A stretch of 30,435 nucleotides of DNA from NCBI GenBank assembly GCA_964632485.1, contig CAZWDO010000002.1:234281-264715 (forward strand), read 5' to 3'. Shown here piece after piece: positions 16,177-24,690 of the stretch. The position numbers and the translations under genes are program-made. Position 1 is the first letter of the stretch, and the number at the start of each line of letters is the position of its first letter. Below the pieces are notes generated by a model that ran no database searches, was not told the origin of the DNA, and was given only the letters and a program-made list of their open reading frames with translations. This DNA is from CAZWDO01 sp964632485 [NCBI: uncultured bacterium] (GTDB lineage Bacteria > JAGOEH01).

Positions 16177-16223
16177 ATCACCTGCTATTCGCCTGATGCG
16201 TGTTGAACGATTGTTGGGGCGGC

Positions 16224-17513
16224 CTAATTGGAAAATGTTGGGTGGTGTCTTAGATATTTCAGCGCTTCATTCGTCGTACCAATCGTTCCAGCGATCTGCG
16301 CTTTTCGCAACACATGAAGCACTTCTTTAAATAATGGTCCCGGCGCCATTTTGAAATTTTTGATGAGATCAATTCCCGTTATCAATGGGGATTGGCAGTA
16401 GTTTTTTCGCCACTGATGGAGCCATTGCTGCAAAATATATTCGAACTGTTTCCCTTCGGCAGCAGATGGGGATTGAGTGCCGTAAAGATAGCATATAGCA
16501 ATAATCGGCATAATTCCATAGCAGGCTATATCATCGAGTATCGCATCAACGATGGTCGAGCGCGTTTCATTCTGGTAGCGGGTTACCAGTCGGTGAGTTA
16601 ACTTTAAGCCTTGCTGTATCTTGGTAGTGAAACAAAAGCGGTGTAGCAACTCGCGCTGAAAAACCCGATAGGTTTGGAAAATTATAGTATAGAGCCGTAA
16701 CCATTGCCACAATGAATATTTGTCGCCAATCAAGGGGAGTGTCCGGTTGATTTCGGTTGTTAACGGTTCTTCCTTCATTCGATCGGCTAAGTTGAGACAG
16801 ATATCAATAAATAAAGAATTATCCACCGAAATAGGAGGTTTCCCGATCAGGGCTGGAAACAGGTTCATTTCCCGCATGGCAGGCCAGATGGAATGCCAAT
16901 CAGGAGCGAGTACCATTTTATGAAGTTCATTGTTCATTCGTTCGCCCGCTGGTTGCTGCAACCGTTTGTATTGGCGGTTTATTTGATCAAGTGTTTCCGG
17001 AGAGATGACCAAATTATAGATGGCAGCAAAGCGGAACGCGCGCAACGCCCGTAATGGATCGTTTTCAATGCTGTGAGGGGAAACAACCCGGAGAGATCGG
17101 TTTTGAAGATCGTCCCATCCGTTATATGGATCGATTAGTTGATCAGGATGCTGCCAATCGACAGCTATCGCATTGATAGTAAAATCGCGTCTTCCCAAAT
17201 CCTCAGCCAGGCATCCGCCGGCCATTTGCGCAATATCAACAGTTATATCATGTTTTTTTGAGACCAGTCGATAAATTTGATGGGTTTCATCCAGTAGGAC
17301 CAGGGAGAACGACCATATAGCCCGCAACTCCATTGCCAGTTCTTGCGCATTGGCGGAAACAAGGTCCAAATCGCGGCTGGCAATCCCTTGCAAATGATCC
17401 CGAATCCAGCCGCCAACTAAGTAGGTGTCCGCTCTTCGAGCAATCAACAAAGCCAGTTGATGGAAATTGGGAAGCGGGGTTAAAATTAAGTCAATGCTTT
17501 TTTGGAGGTTCAT
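16224..17513 (-). CDS. CCA-adding enzyme / poly(A) polymerase family nucleotidyltransferase
   Basis: 429 residues, class II tRNA nucleotidyltransferase family. The head domain has LVGGWIRD near residue 32 and RDLDLVS with the metal-binding Asp48 and Asp50. Further motifs are GRRDFTINAIA near 107-117 and NDPLRALRAFRFA near 150. The C-terminal half (body/tail) is helical and poorly conserved. Such enzymes add or repair the CCA end of tRNAs; some bacteria split this activity between A- and CC-adding paralogues or use homologues as poly(A) polymerase, which cannot be told apart here. The start lies within the end of the yihY gene (23-base overlap) and no good Shine-Dalgarno is visible, so translation probably depends on coupling. 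It is the last gene of the six-gene minus-strand operon. Confidence 0.88.
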   Translation of the reverse strand: MNLQKSIDLILTPLPNFHQLALLIARRADTYLVGGWIRDHLQGIASRDLDLVSANAQELAMELRAIWSFSLVLLDETHQIYRLVSKKHDITVDIAQMAGGCLAEDLGRRDFTINAIAVDWQHPDQLIDPYNGWDDLQNRSLRVVSPHSIENDPLRALRAFRFAAIYNLVISPETLDQINRQYKRLQQPAGERMNNELHKMVLAPDWHSIWPAMREMNLFPALIGKPPISVDNSLFIDICLNLADRMKEEPLTTEINRTLPLIGDKYSLWQWLRLYTIIFQTYRVFQRELLHRFCFTTKIQQGLKLTHRLVTRYQNETRSTIVDAILDDIACYGIMPIIAICYLYGTQSPSAAEGKQFEYILQQWLHQWRKNYCQSPLITGIDLIKNFKMAPGPLFKEVLHVLRKAQIAGTIGTTNEALKYLRHHPTFSN

Positions 17514-18357
17514 ATTTGATTTTTAGTTGATAAGCCAGCTCGGCGCCGAGTAGAAATATATTGGCGCTAAAATATATCCAGAATATCATGATTAAAAGCG
17601 TTGCCAATGATCCGTAAAATGAAAAACTGTGCATAATATAGTTGAGATAAATAGTAAAAAGATATTTGGAGATTTCCCAAATAAAAGCGGCGCTGGCAGC
17701 GCCAGTGATTACATAGCGGCGACGCATTTTTACTTTGGGAATGAAGCGATAGATCGTATAAAAGAAAAGAGTCGATAAGGAAGTAGGAATCAATATTTTG
17801 GCAATCGTAATCAAGAACGACCGGTTGTAGAAAGTCAAATTAAAAAACTCAAAGGGGAGACTTAGAATTGTCTGCATAACCGAAGTCATTACTAATGAAA
17901 AATAGAGGAGGGTTACCAGAGGTACAACCAGAATAGTGTTGCGCATTTTGTGTATAATATACTGCCGCCCGGATTTGATGTTCCATATTTGATGCAGGGC
18001 GTTTTCCGTGGCGCAAAAAATTTTATTGCTGGTCCAGATTAGACCGACGACGCCGATCAGTGAGTTGATCCGTGTAGTCCTTACCAGAAATTCCAGATTG
18101 TCCTCAATAATCACCAGCGCCTGGGGTATAATTGTGCCGATATAGTTGATGATCTCGACAAATATATCTTCCCGTTTAAGATAGATGCCGAAAATGGCAA
18201 AAGCAACCATGATAAAAGGGAAGAGAGAAAGCATGGCGTAATAAGAGATTCCCGCCGCCATCAAACTGCCGTTCTTCTGGGCAAAGCGGTCAAAAACACG
18301 ATAAATCAACTGTTTTTCCAACCAGTTGAATAAACCGTCATAAAGTTGACTGATCAT
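17491..18357 (-). CDS. YihY/UPF0761 family inner membrane protein
   Basis: 288 residues from the ATG at 18357, which overlaps the upstream glycosyltransferase stop as ATGA; a GTG at 18375 in the same frame would add six residues. The family signature GISYYAMLSLFPFIMVAFAIFG is in the first membrane segment, followed by IWTSNKIFCATENALHQIWN, YRFIPKVKMRRRYVITGA and FYGSLATLLIMIFWIYFSANIFLLGAELAY. About six membrane helices are expected. The family was once misassigned as RNase BN and includes BrkB-like proteins; its function is not established, with proposals including lipid or substrate transport. Position after a polyprenyl-linked glycosyltransferase is compatible with a role in lipid or glycan handling, but that is inference. 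Confidence 0.9.
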   Translation of the reverse strand: MISQLYDGLFNWLEKQLIYRVFDRFAQKNGSLMAAGISYYAMLSLFPFIMVAFAIFGIYLKREDIFVEIINYIGTIIPQALVIIEDNLEFLVRTTRINSLIGVVGLIWTSNKIFCATENALHQIWNIKSGRQYIIHKMRNTILVVPLVTLLYFSLVMTSVMQTILSLPFEFFNLTFYNRSFLITIAKILIPTSLSTLFFYTIYRFIPKVKMRRRYVITGAASAAFIWEISKYLFTIYLNYIMHSFSFYGSLATLLIMIFWIYFSANIFLLGAELAYQLKIKYEPPKKH

Positions 18358-19307
18358 TTTTGAATATGATGACACCCAAAAAATTGTTTGATGGGTAGTT
18401 TATTATCATTGGAAAGATTCATTTTAACCAGCATTTCACCGATTAGCCCGGTAGATATGAATTGGATCGATAACAAGACCAGCAGAATGCCCAAACTCAT
18501 TAAGGGATGACGGTTTTGGATGTTGCCGTAATGAATCCATAAACCGAATATGTAGAAATTGATGACCATACCAATTAAACCGAAAAATACGCCAATGGTT
18601 CCGAAAAGATGCAGTGGCCGTTTCGCATACCGATCGAGAAAAATGATGGTAATCAGGTCTAAAAATCCTTTCATCATGCGGGACACACCATATTTCGTGC
18701 GGCCAAACTGGCGGGCGTGGTGTGTTACGGGAATTTCCGTGATCCGAAATCCCTGCCAGTGCGCTAAAACGGGTAAATAGCGATGCATTTCACCATAGAC
18801 CGGGAAATTGTCAATCACTTCGTGACGATAGATTTTGAGTCCACAGTTGAAATCGTGGATTTTAATGCCCGACATGGCGCTGACGACTTTGTTAAATAAT
18901 TTTGATGGCAGAGTTTTGCCCAACGGGTCATGGCGCTTTTTTTTCCAGCCTGAAACCAGGTCATAGCCTTCTTCCAGCTTGGCGATCAGGTTTTTGATCT
19001 CCTGGGGATCATCCTGCAGATCAGCGTCCATCGTAACGACATATCGCCCCTCAGCCTCGGTAAACCCAATCGAGAGCGCGGCGGCTTTGCCCATATTTTT
19101 ACGAAATTGAATTACTTTGACATGGGCTGTATCCTTTTGATAGATTTCGAGTTGACGCAATGTTGACTGGTCGCGGCTGCCATCATCCACAAAAATAATT
19201 TCATAGTCGAGTTTCAAGGTCCCCAATGAATCTTGAATTTGCGTATAAAGGGGAAAGAGACTCTCTTCTTCGTTGAAACAGGGAATTACAATTGATAAAT
19301 CCTTCAT
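18354..19307 (-). CDS. Family 2 glycosyltransferase, DPM1/GtrB-like, with C-terminal membrane helices
   Basis: 317 residues. I chose the ATG at 19307, which has AAGGA seven bases upstream and overlaps the upstream stop as ATGA, over an ATG at 19337 that would add ten residues inside the preceding gene. The GT-A domain has LSIVIPCFNEEESL, EIIFVDDGSRD, the metal-binding MDADLQDDP and SGWKKKRHDP. Two hydrophobic segments at the C-terminus (LFGTIGVFFGLIGMVINFYI and MSLGILLVLLSIQFISTGLI) match the DPM1-like enzymes that make undecaprenyl-phosphate-linked sugars at the inner face of the membrane. The sugar is not predictable. It lies in the six-gene surface-glycan-like operon. Confidence 0.9.
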   Translation of the reverse strand: MKDLSIVIPCFNEEESLFPLYTQIQDSLGTLKLDYEIIFVDDGSRDQSTLRQLEIYQKDTAHVKVIQFRKNMGKAAALSIGFTEAEGRYVVTMDADLQDDPQEIKNLIAKLEEGYDLVSGWKKKRHDPLGKTLPSKLFNKVVSAMSGIKIHDFNCGLKIYRHEVIDNFPVYGEMHRYLPVLAHWQGFRITEIPVTHHARQFGRTKYGVSRMMKGFLDLITIIFLDRYAKRPLHLFGTIGVFFGLIGMVINFYIFGLWIHYGNIQNRHPLMSLGILLVLLSIQFISTGLIGEMLVKMNLSNDNKLPIKQFFGCHHIQK

Positions 19308-21193
19308 AGTCCGTTCCTTGTATAACGTTCGAGCCAAACGCTAAGTGAAACCAGCGCCGAAAGCTGTCGGCCCCGGTCGGTTTTTTGTTCAATATGCTGT
19401 TGAAAAATCTGCTGGACAAAGGCAGGATTGATAATCCCGCTTTGAGTAAAATGGGCGGCGTTCAGATAATCGCCGACAAACTCCTTTAAGGGGCCTTTGA
19501 TCCAACCCGCTAAGGGGATTATAAATCCCTTTTTTTTCATTTTTATAATATCTCTCGGAAGAATCGATTCTAAAGCCTGCCGGAATACGTATTTGGTTTT
19601 CGCGCCTTTAACTTTGAGGTGAGTGGGCAAACTGAGTGAAAAATCGACCAACTCGTTGTCGTAAAAAGGGACCCGGCCTTCCAGCGAATAGCGCATGGTG
19701 GTGGCGTCCGATACCGGCAGGGTACAACCAGCGTTGAAAACTCTCAGGTCATAGTGCATCAGGCGGTCGATCCAATCCGTACCGTTAAATTTGTCTAAGG
19801 CGTTTTCATAGAGTTGGTACCCCTGATACGTGTCGATCCGGCGTTTTAATTCATGGCTATAAAGTGTGTTTTTTTCATCGGAATTAAAGATTTCCTTGAA
19901 GCCATAATGGGCGCGATCATCCGGGTAACGGGCGCCGAGGAGAAATCGTTTGACTTTAAAATCGAAGCTGAGACGTTGATGCGATACGGGCAGAGAATCA
20001 ATTATTTTGGGTACTAAATAGTTACGCAACCAGGCAGGGAGTTTCCGCCAAATCCGGATAGCTCGAAAAGCAACAATCGTCGGGTAGCCCCCCCAAAATT
20101 CATCGCCACCGTCACCTCGTAAAACTACCTTAACATGCTCCGCCGCCAGTTCCGATAAGACCAGATTGGCGATTCCCGACCAGTCCCCCTGGGGTTGGTC
20201 CATGGCTTCAATGTAGGTTGCCAGGCGATCTGACACATCCTGGGGCTTCATGATACGGGAATAGTGTTGAGCGCCAAATTTTTTCGCTACTAACCCTGCT
20301 TCGTTTAGTTCATTATAAGAATTTTCATCAAAACCGATAGTGAAGGCTTTGACCGAATAATTCAAATTTTTTACCATCAGCGAAAGAATGGCTGTGGAAT
20401 CAAGTCCCCCGCTAAGACACACTCCTACCGGTACATCGCTTTGCAGTTGCTTCCGAATTGCTTCGGTAAGATAATAAACAATGCGCTCTTTGACTTCATT
20501 TACCGGAAGGCGCGTTTTCTTCTGGTAATCGAGCCGGAACCATTCCTTCATCTCACTCGTTCCGTTTAAGGTATTGATCGTCAGACAATGGCCGGGTTCC
20601 AGCTTGTGAATTCCTTCGAAGATCGTATGGGGAGCGTTGATATAATAATAAGAAAAATAGTTTTCCAGAGCGATGGGATCTATCGATTTCCGGATAGCGG
20701 GAATGGTGAGCAATCCTTTTATCTCAGAACAAAAAAAGAGTTGATTGTCAATTATTGTATAATAGAGCGGTTTTATACCATAGCGGTCAATAGCCAGGAG
20801 AACTTGATTCCGTTTGAGGTCATGGATGGCAAAAGCGAACATCCCATCCAGTTTCGATAAAAAATCAATGCCGTATTCTTCATAGAGATGCAACAGAGTT
20901 TCTGTATCGGCATCGGTTTTAAAACGATGACCCTTTTTGATTAATTCATCACGCCAGGGCCGGTAATTATATAATTCCCCATTATAAACGATAATAACAG
21001 AATCATCTTCATTGGTCAGAGGTTGATGCCCTTTTTTCAGATCGATGATACTAAGCCGACGCATAGCCAGGCCGACCCTTGAGTCGTGCCAGTTCCCCTG
21101 ATCATCGGGCCCCCGGTGGATAATGCTGTCGTTCATCCGTTGTAAAAGGACGGGATCGACTGGCGAGCCGATAATACCACATATTCCGCACAT
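19304..21193 (-). CDS. asnB: Asparagine synthase (glutamine-hydrolysing) family amidotransferase
   Basis: 629 residues. The N-terminal class II glutamine amidotransferase domain has Cys2 (MCGICGIIG) after Met removal, RRLSIIDL and YNGELYNY. The C-terminal ATP-pyrophosphatase synthase domain has the SGGLDST P-loop near residues 261-267 and RGDGGDEFWGGY. The reference reaction is aspartate + glutamine + ATP to asparagine. Homologues inside polysaccharide clusters (WbpS type) are thought to amidate uronic acid groups, and this gene sits between two glycosyltransferases and near a UDP-sugar-acid dehydrogenase homologue, so that role is plausible. Its start overlaps the upstream stop by one base (TAATG, with GGAAGG as Shine-Dalgarno), and its stop overlaps the next start. 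Confidence 0.92.
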   Translation of the reverse strand: MCGICGIIGSPVDPVLLQRMNDSIIHRGPDDQGNWHDSRVGLAMRRLSIIDLKKGHQPLTNEDDSVIIVYNGELYNYRPWRDELIKKGHRFKTDADTETLLHLYEEYGIDFLSKLDGMFAFAIHDLKRNQVLLAIDRYGIKPLYYTIIDNQLFFCSEIKGLLTIPAIRKSIDPIALENYFSYYYINAPHTIFEGIHKLEPGHCLTINTLNGTSEMKEWFRLDYQKKTRLPVNEVKERIVYYLTEAIRKQLQSDVPVGVCLSGGLDSTAILSLMVKNLNYSVKAFTIGFDENSYNELNEAGLVAKKFGAQHYSRIMKPQDVSDRLATYIEAMDQPQGDWSGIANLVLSELAAEHVKVVLRGDGGDEFWGGYPTIVAFRAIRIWRKLPAWLRNYLVPKIIDSLPVSHQRLSFDFKVKRFLLGARYPDDRAHYGFKEIFNSDEKNTLYSHELKRRIDTYQGYQLYENALDKFNGTDWIDRLMHYDLRVFNAGCTLPVSDATTMRYSLEGRVPFYDNELVDFSLSLPTHLKVKGAKTKYVFRQALESILPRDIIKMKKKGFIIPLAGWIKGPLKEFVGDYLNAAHFTQSGIINPAFVQQIFQQHIEQKTDRGRQLSALVSLSVWLERYTRNGL

Positions 21194-22137
21194 TAGCTGC
21201 CTTCCTGCATATCAAATAACATGGCAAATAGCAGAAACTGCAATCCAATCAGGATGAAGAGAGCGCAGAGCACCGATTGAGGGCCTGAAACCCCAATTCC
21301 GGCTATCTGCCGGTAAACCAGGAATAGCCCGAATATCAATCCCATCGGCAGAAAGAGCATACCCGCCAGATAGAAAAAAAGAAGGATATGAAAATCAAGA
21401 AAGAAGTATTTATAGAAAAGCCGCCAGAAGAAATCTTTCAGGAGCATTGGCGAGACTTTAAGAAAATATTTAAATCCTTTGATTTGGGATTGCTTTTCGC
21501 CTTTAAGATACACCGCGCGGCGGGGTATATCGATGGTTTTTAATTTATAGGCATTCAGCCGCACTAAGAAATCCATCGGATACCCATACCCTTTCCAGGC
21601 TTTGTCCCAATCGACCACGTCAATCGCGCGTTTAGAAATGGCGGTAAATCCGTCCACAACATCGAATACTTTATAATAACCGGAGGCGATTTTCGTCAGC
21701 ATGCTGATCACCGTATTGGCAAAAAAACGAAGACGCGGCATATCAGTCAGGTATTTTCCTCCTTCAAGGAAGCGGTTCCCTTTGGTATAATCAGCCTTGC
21801 CGTCAATAATGGGGTCCAACAGACGGGAGGTTTGTTCGTAAGGCATTTGGAAATCGCCACCGACGACTACCGTGATATCGTAATTATCGAGGGAGCTTTG
21901 CAAGTATCCGGTAATAATAGCCTGGCCGACACCGCGGTTAATTTCATGGCGAATAAGCTGGACACGCGGGTTCTTCGCCGCGATTTCCAGTATGACCTGC
22001 GGTGTGCTGTCCGTACTACCATCATCAATGGCATAGATTTTATCGATGAAGGAAGGGGCTTCTTCTAAGGTCGGGCGGATCAGGCGTTCTTCATTTTTCG
22101 CGGGAATGACAAGGGCAATCTTATGGTCACGATACAT
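21193..22137 (-). CDS. Family 2 glycosyltransferase with C-terminal membrane segments
   Basis: 314 residues. The GT-A motifs are ALVIPAKNEERLI, YAIDDGSTDSTP and VVGGDFQMP, where most relatives have a DxD or AGDxQM pattern, then TKGNRFLEGG and FDVVDGFTAISKRAI. After about residue 240 come two strongly hydrophobic stretches (FHILLFFYLAGMLFLPMGLI and LCALFILIGLQFLLFAML), so the enzyme is membrane-bound and probably uses a polyprenyl-phosphate acceptor. The nucleotide sugar donor is unknown. The start ATG has AGGA seven bases upstream and lies 15 bases after the preceding gene. It is a different subfamily from the DPM1-like GT2 three genes downstream of the operon start. Confidence 0.88.
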   Translation of the reverse strand: MYRDHKIALVIPAKNEERLIRPTLEEAPSFIDKIYAIDDGSTDSTPQVILEIAAKNPRVQLIRHEINRGVGQAIITGYLQSSLDNYDITVVVGGDFQMPYEQTSRLLDPIIDGKADYTKGNRFLEGGKYLTDMPRLRFFANTVISMLTKIASGYYKVFDVVDGFTAISKRAIDVVDWDKAWKGYGYPMDFLVRLNAYKLKTIDIPRRAVYLKGEKQSQIKGFKYFLKVSPMLLKDFFWRLFYKYFFLDFHILLFFYLAGMLFLPMGLIFGLFLVYRQIAGIGVSGPQSVLCALFILIGLQFLLFAMLFDMQEGS

Positions 22138-22152
22138 CGGCTATCCTGTTCG

Positions 22153-23217
22153 TTATGAATTAAGTCCAAGTTTGCATTTTTTGGGTTTGAAACGGAGCGG
22201 CACTTCATTACCGGTTTCTACTGATTCATAAATGGCATTGATCAATTCCAGCGATTTTCGGCCTTCCAATCCGTCAACTAAGGCTTTTTTGTTATTTTTA
22301 ATACAGTAAATCACATCTTTAAGATATTCGTAGTGGCCGAAACCATACACATCCTGAGGGTATTGGTTGCATTCTTCTATCACCCGATTGTCTTCATCGG
22401 TTTGGTCAACAAATGACCAAGTGCGCATCTGATTGACCGCAAAACCGGCGATTTCGACGGTGCCTTTTTCACCCAAAATGGAAATCGAACCTTCCAGGTC
22501 ATTGGGACGGGCGCAAACTGTCGCTTCAACTACACCCAGCGCTCCGTTGGAAAACTTGAGCAACGCGACCCCGGTATCCTCGACTTCGATGTTCAATAAT
22601 GCAGTCGTTGTGCGGGCGACCACACTCTCCACATTGCCCATCATCCATTCGAGCAAATCAATATGATGACTCGCCTGATTGGTCAGTACCCCCCCATCCA
22701 TCGCCCAGGTTCCTCGCCATTTATCCATGTCATAATACGCCTGGTCGCGACTCCAACGCACCCGCACCGTTCCCAGCACTAATTTGCCGAAGCGGTCGTT
22801 TTCGATGGCTGACCGCAGTTTTTTTATGGGCAGATTGTAGCGGTTCTGCTTGACAACGAATAAGCGAACTCCGTTTTGATCACAGGTGCGAATCATCTGA
22901 TCGGCATCCTCCAGACGCAAAGCCATTGGTTTCTCAACAATAATGTCTTTGCCCATCCGGGCGACTTCAATACTGATGGAAGAATGGCTGCCGCTGGGTG
23001 TCAATATATTCACGACCTGGATCGACGGTTCCTTTTCCAACATATATCGATAATCCGTATAGAACGGCACTTGATATTTCGTTGCGTAGGCGCGGGCTCT
23101 CTCCTCAATAGGATCGCAAACCGCCACAATTCGGGCTTCCGGCATTTCGGCCAATAAGGGTATATGCTTACGCGCGATCCGTCCGCAACCAATTATTCCA
23201 AATTGAATCTGATCCAT
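22153..23217 (-). CDS. Gfo/Idh/MocA oxidoreductase, WlbA/WbpB-like
   Basis: 354 residues from the ATG at 23217, which has AAGGAG eight bases upstream; the frame is open further back to 23370, but those codons run through AT-rich promoter sequence. The Rossmann motif is FGIIGCGRIARKH, the catalytic motif is VEKPMAL (Lys96), and VVKQNRYN, RVRWSRDQAYYDMDKWRG and NQASHHIDLLEWMMG follow. The last set is close to what I know of Bordetella WlbA and Pseudomonas WbpB, which oxidise UDP-N-acetylglucosaminuronic acid at C3 on the way to diacetamido-mannuronic acids in O-antigen. The family is certain; the exact substrate is an inference. It is the first gene of the six-gene operon, with a promoter candidate just upstream. 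Confidence 0.9.
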   Translation of the reverse strand: MDQIQFGIIGCGRIARKHIPLLAEMPEARIVAVCDPIEERARAYATKYQVPFYTDYRYMLEKEPSIQVVNILTPSGSHSSISIEVARMGKDIIVEKPMALRLEDADQMIRTCDQNGVRLFVVKQNRYNLPIKKLRSAIENDRFGKLVLGTVRVRWSRDQAYYDMDKWRGTWAMDGGVLTNQASHHIDLLEWMMGNVESVVARTTTALLNIEVEDTGVALLKFSNGALGVVEATVCARPNDLEGSISILGEKGTVEIAGFAVNQMRTWSFVDQTDEDNRVIEECNQYPQDVYGFGHYEYLKDVIYCIKNNKKALVDGLEGRKSLELINAIYESVETGNEVPLRFKPKKCKLGLNS

Positions 23218-23248
23218 TTTTTTTTCTCCTTGTTTCAATCCTTGTAAA

Positions 23249-23274
23249 GTTATATTTTTTTTGGCAAAAGTCAA
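23249..23274 (-). promoter_or_regulatory. Candidate promoter of the glycan operon
   Basis: On the minus strand TTGACT (23274-23269) is followed 14 bases later by TATAAC (23254-23249). The spacing is short for a sigma-70 promoter. The same stretch also reads TAACTTTA, close to the Bacteroidetes -7 consensus TAnnTTTG. It lies about 32 bases before the ATG at 23217. Confidence 0.35.
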
Positions 23275-23302
23275 TGAAAAAATCATTTTTTTATCTTTAC
23301 TC

Positions 23303-23330
23303 TTGACTTTTTCATCAAAATGTTTATAAT
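23303..23330 (+). promoter_or_regulatory. Candidate promoter of the GT4 gene
   Basis: TTGACT (23303-23308) is followed after a 16-base spacer by a perfect TATAAT (23325-23330). It points right, towards the glycosyltransferase at 23564, and forms a divergent pair with the minus-strand promoter candidate 30 bases to the left. Confidence 0.5.
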
Positions 23331-23519
23331 TGAGCAAAAAAATATAGGTTGATTCAGATAGTGTTGGCATCTAAAATGAATCGGTTTCGGTTAAATGAGG
23401 TATTTTGACGCAAGCGCGGAACATTGATAATTTGCTATAATCAGCGCGCCTGCGTGTTATTTTTTGCGGTCTGGTTGTATGATGGCTAAGCGCTGATTTT
23501 GCATAGGAGATTTTTTACG

Positions 23520-23582
23520 ATGACGATGAAATCACTTAAACTGTATATATTGAGGAGCAATTGGTGCGTATTATATTTGTGA
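23520..23582 (+). CDS. Possible 20-residue leader ORF overlapping the GT4 start
   Basis: ATG at 23520 with TAGGAG about ten bases upstream reads MTMKSLKLYILRSNWCVLYL and stops at TGA 23580-23582, 19 bases inside the glycosyltransferase gene. The Shine-Dalgarno of the glycosyltransferase (GAGGAG, 23552-23557) lies within this ORF. Such overlaps are typical of translational coupling. It is short enough to occur by chance, so it is listed at low confidence. Confidence 0.25.
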   Translation: MTMKSLKLYILRSNWCVLYL

Positions 23583-24658
23583 ACTGGCATGATTGGTTTC
23601 ATACCAAAGCGGGTGGAGCTGAAATTTATCTGAAAGAACTGGTTCAACGACTCTCTGCCGCCGGGAATGAAATAATGGTCGTCTGCAGTAATTCCCCGGG
23701 GCATCCCGCTCAGGAAACCCTCGATGGCATTCGATTCATACGCCTTGGCAACCGCTATAATTTTAATTTTAAATATTATCGGCAGGCAAAAAAAATAATC
23801 CGCGAGTTTTCCCCGGACATAATCATCGACGATCAGAACAAATTGCCTTTGTTGTCTCCTTTGTTCACGGATCGTCCAGTGATATGTATGATCATGCATC
23901 TTTTCAAGAAAGCGATTTTTCGTGAATCAATTTTTCCGATTGCTCTGGGTGTTTATATTGCGGAAAAGCTGATTCCGCGTATCTACCGGAATTGTCAGTT
24001 TACGGTTTTGGGTCAAAGCGGCAAAAACGATATAGAAGGTATGGGAATTACGCCTGAACATATCCATGTGATTGAACCCGGGGTCGATTTATCCAATTTT
24101 TTACCGGCGATGACCCATGATTCCTATTTTTTATGTCTCGGACGTTTACGCCGTTATAAATCGGTGGATCATATTTTTATCGCTATGGATCTGTTGCGCG
24201 CGGAAGGGATTCATACAACCTTGAAAGTTGTCGGCACGGGGGATGACAGCGCGCGTTTAAAAAAAATAGCCCGGAAATTACGCTTGGAAGATCAGGTCGA
24301 GTTCACTGGATACGTAACGAACGATCGAGCCTTGGAGCTTTATCAACGCGCCTATGCCATCATCCAACCTTCAAGAAAAGAAGGATGGGGTCTTTCTGTT
24401 ATCGAAGCCGGCGCTTGCCAGGTTCCGGCGATAGCCGCTGATGTCGAAGGCTTGCGCGATTCTGTCCGGCATGAACAGACTGGTTTTTTATACGAATGGG
24501 GGAATATCGAACAATTATCCGCCGCAATGAAGCGTTTGATACAGGATGTCCCGCTGCGCGAGCGCCTGGCTGAAGGCAACCTGCAATGGTCAGCGCGTTT
24601 TACATGGGATCAGGCCGCTGGAAAATTGATTGATTTGATTTCAACTTTTCAAAAATAA
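23564..24658 (+). CDS. Family 4 glycosyltransferase (GT-B fold)
   Basis: 364 residues from GTG at 23564, preferred because GAGGAG lies six bases upstream; a TTG at 23561 is also in frame but only three bases from that site. N-terminal motif: NWHDWFHTKAGGAEIYLKEL, the acceptor-side glycine-rich loop of GT4 enzymes. C-terminal donor domain: VIEPGVDLSNF, CLGRLRRYKSVDHIFIAM, VVGTGDDSARL, EFTGYV and the E-x7-E signature in SRKEGWGLSVIEAGAC. These enzymes are retaining and transfer a sugar from a nucleotide donor, often in LPS, capsule or glycolipid synthesis. No membrane helix is evident, so it is cytoplasmic or peripheral. It is transcribed alone, divergent from the minus-strand glycan operon. 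Confidence 0.9.
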   Translation: MRIIFVNWHDWFHTKAGGAEIYLKELVQRLSAAGNEIMVVCSNSPGHPAQETLDGIRFIRLGNRYNFNFKYYRQAKKIIREFSPDIIIDDQNKLPLLSPLFTDRPVICMIMHLFKKAIFRESIFPIALGVYIAEKLIPRIYRNCQFTVLGQSGKNDIEGMGITPEHIHVIEPGVDLSNFLPAMTHDSYFLCLGRLRRYKSVDHIFIAMDLLRAEGIHTTLKVVGTGDDSARLKKIARKLRLEDQVEFTGYVTNDRALELYQRAYAIIQPSRKEGWGLSVIEAGACQVPAIAADVEGLRDSVRHEQTGFLYEWGNIEQLSAAMKRLIQDVPLRERLAEGNLQWSARFTWDQAAGKLIDLISTFQK

Positions 24659-24690
24659 ATATTCAAGCATATAAAAAATAGTTTTAAATC

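Larger units (their letters stand above)
23218..23563. other. Divergent intergenic region of the glycan locus
   Basis: This 346-base stretch separates the minus-strand operon from the plus-strand glycosyltransferase. Its left half is AT-rich and holds two back-to-back promoter candidates. Its right half (about 23390-23520) shows no recognisable feature beyond a GC-richer patch, and it ends with a 20-codon leader ORF. Confidence 0.6.

Noticed and set aside
23218-23370. N-terminal extension of the Gfo/Idh/MocA oxidoreductase to 23370
   Set aside because: The extension has no homology to the family, is Lys/Phe-rich from AT-rich promoter DNA, and a strong AAGGAG site precedes the internal ATG at 23217.
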